64,000 bases of DNA from Mesodorylaimus sp. YZB2_4. Taxonomy: Eukaryota; Nematoda; Enoplea; Dorylaimida; Dorylaimidae. Below, piece after piece: positions 37,600 to 48,515 of the stretch; positions within the stretch are counted from its first letter, which is position 1; each line of letters begins with the position of its first letter. A model generated the notes under the pieces. It saw only the letters and a program-made list of their open reading frames with translations. It ran no database searches and was not told where the DNA came from. Where the stretch lies: assembly GCA_030248295.1 (NCBI GenBank), contig JASANH010001722.1:248001-312000 (forward strand), given 5' to 3'. The translations under genes and the position numbers were made by a program.

Positions 37600-38560
37600 G
37601 TTCAAGAATTTTCACCCGTCAAGTTCTATTCTGAATTCACTAAGTCTTTTGACCTACTTCTAATGGAAATAGACCAATTCTATTTTTAACTGACCAAAAG
37701 CGGAAACCTCCTTTCTCATGGATTTTCAGCTGAAATCAAATCGAAGCCAGCAGTAAGCGTCCACTTTCTTTGATTGTTGCTTTCTGCTTCTCTTGTTTTC
37801 CATTTTCAGGACCCGAAAGACCATTATCTAGGTTCAACAAACATTGGTCACCAGCTTAGCCGTCGTTCTCCTTCATTCTGTTTGATATTCACGCGCAAAC
37901 CATCAATAAGGCATGACGTGGTTGTGTCCTTTCGAGACTTCGACTTAGCTCATCCTTTTTCCTCACAAGCTTTCTTCTTGGGCGGGTATGAACCATTTAT
38001 GACGTACTCTTGAAGCTTTTATTGCATCTATTCCAGAATGGAATGTTTTCATAAACGTTAGCTGGATAGATCGCAGTCGCGGAGGCGGTGATCTTGCCAG
38101 GAGGGGATTCCTGTTGACGAGTACAACGTTATTAAGGGCTTGTTTTTGTCGTCACGAAGGGCTTCTTCAGGTACGGTAGGTCTGAGAATGCGCTATATTT
38201 TCCTGTGCACCCATATAGCTTGCAAGAACCCCTCGAATCTTCTGCCGTCTAGAGTTGTATGCATGCTAGTGTCTGAAGTCCCGATGGAAACCTTTTCTGG
38301 TCATTTTGTCACAGTACGTGCAAAAAGCGATGCACTCTGTAATTTAGCCAAACCACTTTTCGAACGAGTCAGGGCGCTGTCGATTTCCACTTAATCTTCT
38401 GTCGTCTAGACTAAATTTTATGCATGCCAATGCCTGTAAGGTCGAATGTGGTCGCGATGGAAAGGTTTTCTCGTCATTTTGCCCCAATACGTGCAAAAAG
38501 CCGCGTGACGTGATTTAGCTTTCGAACGACTGAGAGTGCTCGATTGCCATTTCTGCTGCG
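37600..38560 (+). repeat. Diverged dispersed repeat, copy 2, with internal tandem duplication
   Basis: Same block order as 34100-35060. In addition, 38246-38395 and 38400-38550 are tandem copies of about 150 bp that share TCGTCTAGA, TGCATGC, ACGTGCAAAAAGC and TTTCGAACGA words. Confidence 0.55.
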
Positions 38561-40964
38561 TTTATTTCTGTAAGGTTCTCTGCTCCCGTCCTTCTCTGGG
38601 TTTTCGCCATCTGCGCGTTTAGTGGCTTCCTCTTCGGCTTTGTCCAGTGTGATGTCGAAGTTTCTAGTCAAAAGACCTGCAGAAATCAGAATAAAATTCA
38701 AGAGATCCCACGATGGTCTTGCCAACCCAAATATAATCAAATTAATGGGTTTTCTGATCGACATAACGCTTGGCTAATGTTTAGAAAATCTCTGTTTAGA
38801 AAGTCTGAAAATCTGGGTCTTGTTTGATCAGGATTTCAAAAATCCAGCGAATAACATGAACTCTTTTCATTTTTAGCCTGCTTTTTGGCTGTTTCAATCA
38901 TTTTCTCCCAAGAAATCCAGTGACACACTTTCGGACAGCGACAGTATGCCAAACTTCCACTGCCAGGCACCGTTGCAGTTTTCCTTCCCCGGAACCTCAT
39001 TTATTTTCTAATCACCCACATATCACCGATGATGTAGTGCGTGCGTCGATGTCCGTGATCCTCCAGGAGTAGGAATTTGTGAGCGCGGGCGGGAAATATG
39101 AAATGGATGCCCTCTCAAAAGGTCGAATCAATACCTGGGGGGACACTTAACCTGGATCAGACTTCGAAACGTCAACAACTAATTCATTAAAAGCTACAGC
39201 GAAAAGTGAAATTTGCTCCGCGGCTCGTCACAGGCTCCTGCCTTATACAGCAGGAATGAATTGGGAAGCTGTACTATGTAACCTTCTTTGTATCATTTTC
39301 ATAAAATGATTTTGTGTTTGTCTGTTAGCCGTGCCTAACCCAAGCATTGGATTCATTCCGCTTGGCCAACTACATAGTTACCGGTATTCTGCTGTAGCCA
39401 TCGAATTGTGACAGTACTTTACACAGTGGCATTCATGTGATGAAAAGAGACAACGCGTGTGTCTGTGTGCACGGCCAACCTAAAAACCATTCACCAAGCC
39501 ACATTCTGCTCACATTTTATTTGTGGTTTTTAGCGCATATCAAATTTATTTCCGTCCAGTATCAATCTTCAGAGCTTGTCCAAAAGGCCGTAATCATTTC
39601 CTCGTTCCCGTGTTTGCGTTTCTCGCTTCGCTTAGGGCTCATTTTGTCGTAATGAGAGTTAAAGTGCGCTTCCGTGAAGTCTGGCAAGTCCGGACAAAAT
39701 GCTCATAATCCCTGTTGGCCGCGGCGGCTCGTCCTTTTTAGTCGATAGAAATAGGCCGTTTACGCCCCTATTCGCGTGTTGTTTAATAAATTTGTACAAG
39801 TTGGGTTTTCCAGATTGTCCATGAGGGAAATTCATGTTTGACTTTATGTGCACCGGTTCATGTTTGACTTGAGATGCAGCGCGTGAAATTCGAAAATATC
39901 ATGCAGGGCGCAGTGATTTTGGATGCTGTTTAAGAAATTCGAACTTTTATCTCCAACTTCGGATGTGCACTGTAGAGTGCACTTCGTCTTTAAGGACTGA
40001 ACATGTGTTTGCCTTTGTTCCGAAGCATGGAACCCTGCATAAAAATGAGATCCGAGAAGAGAAAACTCGGAGTTGACTTTGTAAACTTCAGTTTTCTAAC
40101 CGCCCGATTTAGGCTTTTCCAGGTTCTAGCTGCTCTAGTGCATTTTCCCCTGCAGGTGACCGCCATGTGACCCCGCGAAATTCTCGCGTGTACTTTGTTT
40201 CCTGTGATCACAAACCAGAAACAGCACTATTTTTTGAAAGTCCAAATACACCTCAGATTGTCCATGTTCGATTTTGTGATGAACTACTGAGGATAAGCGG
40301 CATTTCCAACCCGAAATTTTATTTTGACGGGGATAATCGACAGAGTGAGACAAAGATGACTTCTATTTTTCTTTGCCCCTCATCTACTGTATGTTCAGCT
40401 GATCGTGAGCGCATCTGGAAACCAGCTGGATCCGTCCGGACTGTGGTGGGTCGATGAATTTGGGTCTTTATGTCAGTCAGAGTCAGGGATCTGGTTTTTG
40501 TCAAAAAGATTTGCTAATCGATTTTTACCTCGTTATCGCCTTAGTACCAGGATTGTAAGGCCAGTTCATGCAAAGGGAACGGAAATCTGTCGTTTGTCCG
40601 TGCCAACTGCAAATATTCTCACTAATTAATTAGCAGCCGAAGTTATGTTTGGCTCGTTAGCAAAATCCAATTTAATGAGCATCCAGACCTCCCTAGAAAA
40701 CGGCTTTTTATAGCTTCCCTTTTCCGAGCCCCCAACCTGCAATTTTCTGCTGCTATTCGAGCAATTTGTTGAGAACTCATTAATTCAATCTTGTTTTTAT
40801 GCGTCGAAACAAGGGGTCGGCTGACTCGTATTAGAAAACCCTCTAAATTTTTTCTCTTTCAGGAGACTTCAAGCCTAGAAACTGAGAAAGCGCTGATGTG
40901 CGTACTGTACAGTAGGGTGGCCTCGAAACAATCATGTCTGAGACACAGCATGGTCAAAATATTC

Positions 40965-41075
40965 ATGTGTATATATATATATACATATATAAAAGTTATT
41001 CATATATATATATATAACTGTACATGTACAGTCTTCACCGTATATAATACCAATATACATACAGTATATTGTAAA
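40965..41075. repeat. AT-dinucleotide microsatellite
   Basis: Imperfect (TA)n with interspersed CATA/GTAC words. No coding potential. Confidence 0.75.
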
Positions 41076-42114
41076 AATATCCTATAACCTTTATAATTAT
41101 GCATACATACTTTGGGACCCAAAATAAGTTTACATGATTATAAAGGCCGAGGAGGAGGAAGAGAAGGTATTCTGGCTATCCCTGAAGACATCTTATCAGA
41201 AAAGATTTAAAAAATGCTTCACGCGGCACGAATTGCATCGAACAATGTTTTGCCCTTCACTATATTTTTGGCTCACTTGTAGGCCGGGTACTACTAGGCA
41301 TGTGGTAAAGTAGCTGAAGAATTTCCTGGTTCTTGTGTCCTCCGCTATTTACTTAGATTTCCTAAAAAAGCTTTTTCCAAGAACCCCGTCTTGACTTTTT
41401 CAACCCTTCCGTGCACCGTTGCCCCCATGCCCGTGTCTTAGGCTTCCTCCTCCAAAAATTCATAGAATGTCTTACTCCTTCAATAAACGCCCGGCCGGGA
41501 GCTTTCTGTTCCTCTTTCCTCTACTGAAGAATGCCAATTTGGATTTGGAGCGTGAATGTTCGTCGATTCCTCTTTAATGATATTTTTGAATAAAGCCTTA
41601 TACACATCGTCTTTGACGTGCATCTCTGCACTAATAGGACTTTTAAAAGAAAAAATTAGTGGAAGCCAATGAATGTATGAGGCTCGTGCATAGCGCGGAT
41701 TAAATGTATTGCCTGTTTTTCAATTCCTTCATGGGTTCTCGGTTCTAATCTGCTCAATCCATATAAAAGTCATTATCTGTGCCTGTCTTTCTAAAAAATT
41801 GGGCGCTTGCTAGGTTCGGCCTTTGGGTGGTTTAATGAGTTAATCGGGTTTCAGTCTGTGCCACATATTATTTCTCTGAACTTTTACGTTTTACCAATAG
41901 AGTAGTTTTCCTGCAGGAATAGTTTATGTATATATATATACATATATATTTTTTCCGTACTGTACTTGTGCTGGAAAAATCTATGCAGGGTACAGTAGTT
42001 ACAGTACATATATCCAAAAATGTGGGAATGATACATATATTTTTAAGTTTCCTCCCGTATAGCTATCTTTGGAAATAAATATTTGAGCTATCCAGAATGT
42101 TATATTTATGTATA

Positions 42115-42174
42115 TTGCAACAAAAATACATATAGATATGTATATACTGTATATATATGTCAATATATTATAAG

Positions 42175-42226
<52 letters not shown>

Positions 42227-42232
42227 ATATTC
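42115..42232. repeat. (TA)n microsatellite upstream of the GPCR
   Basis: An almost perfect (TA)n run of about 40 bp at 42178-42217, with imperfect flanks, lies roughly 260 bp upstream of the GPCR start codon. Confidence 0.85.
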
Positions 42233-42492
42233 TGGCTGACTCGAATATCTATTATACTGTAAATATTGTATCAAGCGTAAATTTTTGATCGGAACCTGCA
42301 ACTAAAATTATTTTTAAAAAATTTACCGGAGAGACCAATACTCATTGAGAAATATTCTATTAAAATCTAACTTTTTTGTTTTGCTCGCATATTAGCCCGC
42401 ACAGGAAACTCAAATTTAAAAACTGTATCAATCTACTAATTGTTATTCAACCTTGTTTCCTTTCGTTACAGACTTATTCCAAATATAAGAAA

Positions 42493-43644
42493 ATGTTCAA
42501 CTTTTCTAATCTGAGTTTCATCGAGCCTTTTGAAGATCCGACAGAAGTGGCAGCGGAGGCCTACAAGCAAATCAGTTGTTTTATCGCCTGGTCAACATTA
42601 TCAGCCTGTTTACTCGGAATTTTCTCCAATATTCTATCCATGATCGTATTTTCAATGCCTTCAATGAGACGAACTCCAATTAACTTACTCTTATTAGGCA
42701 TGAGTGCCATTGATTTTATTCTGTGTCTTCTGGCACTTTTCGTATTCGTGGTGCCAGAATTATACGGTTGTTATCGATCATCATTTTTATTATTCATTTC
42801 CTCATACTCTTTTGCATATATCTATCCATTAACATCGACTGCACAAACTGCCAGTATTTGGCTTTTCCTAGTTGTGACCTACGAAAGATGGAATGCCGTG
42901 TGTCACATGAATGGACGAGGCTACAGTCGAACTTCAACAATTGGTCATAGGAATGGGAATAATGGATATCTGGCACGTCATCGAAGACACGCTATATATG
43001 CTGTAATAAGTGTAATAATTTTATCTCTAGGTTACAATTTTATACGATTTTTTGAGTATAAAGTAATTCAAGTTTATGATAAAGAAAACGACATAACTTT
43101 ATTAACAGTTGATACAGTTTTGAAAAATCCTGATCGAAATTATTATTATTCTTTATATTTATACTCTTATTATGTGGTTTTATATTTGCTAAGTCATTTC
43201 GCTGGTCCTGTCATCACTTTGATTTTGGTGAATGGCATGATCCTAAGGACAATATATTTGGCCAGGAGAAGAAGAAGCTTATTATTGACGAAGAAGGAGA
43301 AAAAAGAACATCGAACATCGCTAATGATGGCAATTGTCATAGCCATGTTCGTGATATGTCACACTCCACTATTCGTTCTAAATGTTATCGAATCCATCGA
43401 TGCGAGCTGGTTTTATGGCGAAAATGTGGTTTTGGCCTACGCTTTAAACGATATTTGTAATTTTCTAATCGTCGCTAACGCGGCCACTACAGCACTGATA
43501 TATTATTTTTTCAATCGATCCTATTACGAGGTGTGCTCGAACTTGTGCTCAAGCTGGCCGCGTATGACGCGGAGGCGAAACAAAGGCGACGTCGAAGCAA
43601 AGTTCGAGCTGGTCGGTGCTGGAACTGTCACGGCACGGGTGTAG
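42493..43644 (+). CDS. Class A GPCR, FMRFamide/peptide-receptor-like
   Basis: A single-exon gene of 383 residues. I start at the ATG at 42493, which lies 22 bases after a TTCGTTACAG acceptor (5'UTR intron or trans-splice site). An earlier in-frame ATG at 42376 would put intron sequence in the protein. Seven hydrophobic segments lie near residues 27-53, 62-88, 107-132, 166-188, 224-252, 277-300 and 313-340. Landmarks are an Asn in TM1 (FSNILS), Asp in TM2 (SAID), ERW at 131-133 in place of DRY, a CHTP motif in TM6 and ANAATTALIYYFF in TM7, which departs from the usual NPxxY. N-glycosylation sequons NFS and NLS lie at the N-terminus. The pattern fits the invertebrate FMRFamide-receptor-like group that signals through G proteins at the plasma membrane. 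The ligand is unknown. Confidence 0.85.
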   Translation: MFNFSNLSFIEPFEDPTEVAAEAYKQISCFIAWSTLSACLLGIFSNILSMIVFSMPSMRRTPINLLLLGMSAIDFILCLLALFVFVVPELYGCYRSSFLLFISSYSFAYIYPLTSTAQTASIWLFLVVTYERWNAVCHMNGRGYSRTSTIGHRNGNNGYLARHRRHAIYAVISVIILSLGYNFIRFFEYKVIQVYDKENDITLLTVDTVLKNPDRNYYYSLYLYSYYVVLYLLSHFAGPVITLILVNGMILRTIYLARRRRSLLLTKKEKKEHRTSLMMAIVIAMFVICHTPLFVLNVIESIDASWFYGENVVLAYALNDICNFLIVANAATTALIYYFFNRSYYEVCSNLCSSWPRMTRRRNKGDVEAKFELVGAGTVTARV

Positions 43645-46200
43645 GACGCGGGTGGTGTGAAATGACGTGTTTGTACAGCATAAATATATTGCATGCTTAT
43701 AATGTTTTATAATACTGCGCACAAGCGGGGTTTTTATCAGCCACTGACGAGGCTATTAAATATACTCATGCTCACGATATGTCTATCATCCATCCTGAAT
43801 ACAACGCTGAGTGTATCAACAGGCGCGGTGGCTGCCTGTTTAGCCCAGCCGCACAGACGCGCAATGTTAAGCGGGCAACTTTGATCATTCATAACTCGAC
43901 AAGAAATCTACAAAAATGCACAAAATTTTGGGGTTGAGCTATGTTTGCCATGGCTAATAATCGTGCAAAATTTTGTTGGAAAGGGTTGAGCCGTTCTGAT
44001 CCAAAATACACGTTTTGCTGTTCCAGAGATGACGACAGAAGGACGACGACGAAGTACTTCAGTCCTGTCCACAGCAATAACCACTAAAGCTACGGACAAA
44101 AGAGTTGGTTTTTCTGAAAGCTCTCATGGCGCGAAGTATTCTTTTGAGGGTGTGATTTTAAGATTTGCGCTAATTAATTTTTTGTGCTCGAAAAACTGGA
44201 TTTTAACGCATACAACCAGCAGGCGGCGTATTTTTATTAGCCGTGCGGCGCGTACTGTAAGTGCTGTTTCTCTTAGCTACAGTTGCCCTTCGTTAAAACT
44301 TACTGGCCGAGACGAGTGTTCTGTTCTGTTTAGTTTGGTTGAATTTTTCGCTTCAGTTTGGTAGATTAGTTGGCTTGCTTTTAATGTTCTGATTTCTAAG
44401 CCCTAAATTTTTGAAAAATCTACCTGCGATCTGTTGTACATTTTCTGTGGCAAAGAATATTTGCTGCGTAATTTAAGCTGTTCGCCACCGGTGGTAACAT
44501 TAATTAATTGGTAATTTTAATTCGTAACAGTAATATTAATTACGGCACCGCCACAAACGGCAGTGGAGTGCTTACAATTGAAAACCGCCATGCCTAAAAC
44601 AGCCTCATTAGTTTGCTGTTTAGTCCAGCCACTCTGGAACTTATGCGCAGTAGCCTACAGCTACAGTGACAACGTGGCAGAACGTGGCAACCTTCAATGT
44701 ACAAAATTTGCGTTAGCTCAGGAGGACTAGACGACAAATTTCTTCTCTATTCTCAATTCCTATCCCAAATTAAGGCGCGAAAAAGTACCATTATTTCTTT
44801 AGAAAATCTGTTATCAGACAACAAAAAGGTTAGCCCAGCCACCTTACTCAAACCAAATGCGAGGAAAACGACGTTGGCTGGGCTCCCTCGGCGGCGTTTG
44901 TAGAAAAATCGTGATCAAACAGAATTGCTACTGTCACTAAAAAAGTGTAACAGGGGCGTCCCCTACCTCAGCCACTTCATTCAGGCAATAGAGAGATGGA
45001 AACACAAGGGACGATGGTCGTACTTGTGCTGAGGCTTGTACGCCTAAAGCTATTAGCATGCTGGCTCCACAGAAGCTCAACTTTCTGTAACTTCTTGTCA
45101 CTGAGTAGGTGCTACACATGCAGTACTCATGCGGTCACGGCAGATGCAATTTAACTGTATGCAGCAAGTCCTCACTGTTCCCCAAGTTCGAGGTAACAGG
45201 AGGGGATCGTATTCCAAAACTTTCAAACTTCTGTACTCACTCCAAAATACGAATAAGTGTATCCATGTGGGTACTGGCCTTTCGTTAAAAACAGAAAGAA
45301 TAGAATCCTGCAGGAATAAGTGATAAAAGATTTCTTGTAGAAATAAAATATAGCACAAGCAGAATATTTAGATCTTAAAGGAAATAAGTCGGGCTGTTTG
45401 AACAAGTTTTGTGGCCGCCAAAGTCGATAAGTTAGTGTACCTGCCCCGTGTTTTCACGGCTAAACCCGTATTGTTCTCTGCCTCTGCATGTCCATAACCA
45501 ATAAGGCGCAGCGGGCATGATGTGATGCCTGCATTATGAATGCCCGCTTAAATCTTATACCACGTCTAACAAAAGCGGTAGGCAAGGCTACATGCTAAAT
45601 AAAACGTTCAGCATGCAGCAGACAGGTAATAGTGAAGTTCTAAAATACAGTTCGGTACAGTATGAAATCTGTGCGGTTTGCTCAGAAAAGTCCAAAAAAT
45701 TTGTTAGAGAAGAGAATCGAACCCATATGTTGTATGAGTACATATGTTTCCACACCCACCGCGTTTATCACCCACACGACACCTACACTTTACTCTCTTT
45801 CCGCTATGATAGCTGTTATTTCTACATGCATAATCAAGGGGCTCTCGCAGAGATAATGGTGATCATTGCGGCAATTTCAATCTGGTGAATAACCGATTTG
45901 CGTTTAGCGACCTTTGCAATGACGATATGACACTTCTGTTTGGCTCTTGGAGCTTAACAAGAACCTGGCTCTTTTATTAGTATTTATTATTATCTGGCCC
46001 ACCCCTTCTTCTTATAACCTGATGGATGACATGTGCTCGAGTGCTCTGAAACGAATGCGCAAAAAGCAGTGGAATGTGAAGTCTATTACACTCTCTCATG
46101 TTATCTGGGGTTGTCTCATCACGGAATCAGCGTTCGTTCATCGGACTCAAGTCAAGTGTGAAGGCTGATTCCTGTTTTTTGGTCGAAGTAAGATTTTATT
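43645..46200. other. Intergenic, no gene recognised
   Basis: Short open frames only. A piece near 45500 (CAATAAGGCGCAGCG) recurs near 60769, hinting at a dispersed repeat. A GTTAGCCGTGC-like end lies near 44239. Confidence 0.45.
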
Positions 46201-46479
46201 TATCTATGCGTCTGCGCCAAGCAATCCGCGTAGATGGAGGCAAGTGACCGGCTAGGAAAAGAACATATGGCTCAGTATGTTTCCAAAGCCAAAAAGTTCA
46301 ATCGTTGGTGGATTCGAAGCTTGGTCCAGGCGCGCAGCCAGCGAGAGGGGGGCCATGGCCCGAGGTTAAAAGTCCAGACATATAAAAAAATGGAGCGTGA
46401 TTGTAGAGCAATTAATGTGAGTATAGGCGAAGGCATAGAAAGGCAGTAAAGAGCCATGCTGTATTTTTAGGCTTGTATC

Positions 46480-47165
46480 ATGGCCGGCAAAATATTGCCT
46501 TGCGTGGTAATCGCGATGCTGGAGCAAGCATCGGTTTTATCTTCTGAGAAAGTGTACAGGGATCAGTTGTCAAGCATCGATGAAGTACTGGGCAAATATG
46601 ATGTTTGGAGGGAAAGTTTTTCGACAGCAGATCCGGGTCAGCTTCCAAAAACAGCTGCGGAGGCTTTCCTTGCTTGTGACGAGGACTACTTTCCAAATAT
46701 TAAGCTTCTGCTTGACTCAAGGTAAACATCTAAAGAAGGAGGAATCTGCTAAAGAAGGAATTTAGGCTTAGGGTGCAGCATTTATATTTGCGTGAAACTA
46801 TGACAACGACTTTTCCACATTGTAGATCTTTGCCACGTTGCCAGTCACGTCAGCTACAGGTTTTTCGACAATGAGACGATTAAAAACGTTAAAGGTCAAC
46901 GATGACAGAAAGCAGGCTGAGCCCCCTAGCTTTAATGAAAATTCATCGAGAAATCACAGTAAGCCCAGAAGAGCTCGTGAACCGATTTTTATGGAGTCCG
47001 CCGCTTCTACTTACGACTGAATGAGCCAGAGATAGTATTCTGTAGTCAGCTATATGGATTTTTCGTCCAATGCAGTTTTCTTTTAGGTTACCGTGGTATA
47101 TAGCTAGGGCTTGAAAGCGTGTCTTGTAAGAGCGATTCTTCAAAAATTTCGCCTCCCCGCCGGAG
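46480..47165 (+). mobile_element. hAT-family transposase 3' fragment, decayed (copy 1)
   Basis: Frames around 46480-46725 and 46826-46990 read as the end of a hAT transposase. They include FPNIKLLLDSR and, after a stop and frame changes, FSTMRRLKT followed by a KIHREIT-like segment in another frame. That is the ERSFS..RRLKT..LxxLALL.IHR pattern of the hAT dimerisation region. Stops and at least two frame shifts make it dead. The part from 46629 is about 90% identical to 61283-61790. Confidence 0.7.
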
Positions 47166-47394
47166 GCTTTGAAAGCTCTTTTCAAGGGCTACAAGATAGG
47201 CTATTACTGATCAGCGCAGGTGATCAACAGCTGAAATGATCGATCATTATTAGCTGGAATTGCTAAAATGGGGCGCAGTTATCAGCCATGTGCACAATAA
47301 GTGATCTGCAGTGCGAAAATTGGGGGTTGTTTTTTGATTTTCTGACCATGGCTATTATTTCGGGGAAAAAATTGGGAAATCTGGCTTTTATAAT

Positions 47395-47780
47395 TCCCCC
47401 ATAATCGATTATGTGCCTGATCATAGTTAATCACTGATGTTTTTTTTAATATCTCATGAACGATTACAGCTTGACTATTTTGAAAAAACGGGTAGATTTC
47501 TTCAAACGAAGCTGTCATTTCTGCATTTTAAAAATTGTTCTAGACCAAAAGCTAGGAGAGTTAGTGACCCTAAAGAAAAGTGACCCTTTTTGATCTTTAA
47601 GGTGTTATATCTCCATACATAGGCATTTTAGACAAATTTTACTTCCGCCAAGACAATCAGTTTCGTAAGTACTTTCGGAAGAGCACATGCAAAAAGGGGG
47701 TCAAGGAAGTCGACTGGCCAACCCCGGGTCTCTCAGAAACCGTCTCTCAATTCCTTATACTGTGCGCCTACCTTTCGCTG
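47395..47780 (-). repeat. Dispersed repeat, inverted relative to the copy at 58.4 kb
   Basis: The reverse complement of about 47640-47760 matches 58430-58550, sharing CTGATTGTCTTGGCG, CGAAAGTACT and TTTCTNAGAGAC. The word ATCGATTATGTGCCTGATCA at 47403 is matched inverted at 58771. No open frame is evident, so the nature of the repeat is unknown. Confidence 0.65.
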
Positions 47781-48515
47781 AAGGAAAGCACAAAGACGCC
47801 ACAAGATCTCATCTTGTGCAGACTCTCGAGGAGTATAGGCCTGCCTCTGTTCGTTAACCCTTGGAGTTCGAGCCCCCTCACCCTCTGTTACCACGATAGA
47901 CTTCTAACTGCCATGTTTCAAATGGTAAGGGCAAAAAAGTTTGTTGATTGAGAAGAAATGCCCAAAGTTGGTAGGGAAGCTCTCACTATCAAAACGGCAC
48001 ATTTATGCAACAAAATCAATGATAATTACTTTCACATATTTTGAAAGGCGAGTTCACAGACTGCCGATTAACTTGATTGGAAGAGAACATTCTTTTTCAT
48101 TAAATATCTAATTACAGCTCATAATTGAATATTCATGTTTCTAGGAATACTTCATGACAAACAATCTTTTGAAGAATGCGACATACTGCACCACCACAAT
48201 GACTGTACACACAAAAAAGTACAAAATTCACTTCATTTTACATTGCACCCGCGCATTGTAAAAACGCCACCTCATTGTTGGACACATTATTATTTACCCC
48301 GCATTCTCATCTTCTAGTATTCCTTAGTACTTACTTCATTAGTAATTCATATACTAACCATAGTATTTCTTACAAATTTATCAAAAGACAGGTGCACGCA
48401 TTTACAGCGCGTAAATGCGATCTCACCAAAGCTATCTCTACATATCGATTAATAATCGTATCACCTGCATAAAATGTCACTGCTGGAAAAGGCACCCCAA
48501 ACGAATGCATTCCGA

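Larger units (their letters stand above)
31459..42492. other. 11-kb gene-poor, repeat-filled region
   Basis: No coding exon was recognised between the C7orf25 homologue and the GPCR. Listed repeats account for part of it. The rest, such as 35100-35980 and 39000-40950, is unique-looking sequence with short unsupported open frames. The 174-codon minus-strand frame at 35848-36372 crosses a poly(C) tract and is not credible. Confidence 0.5.
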
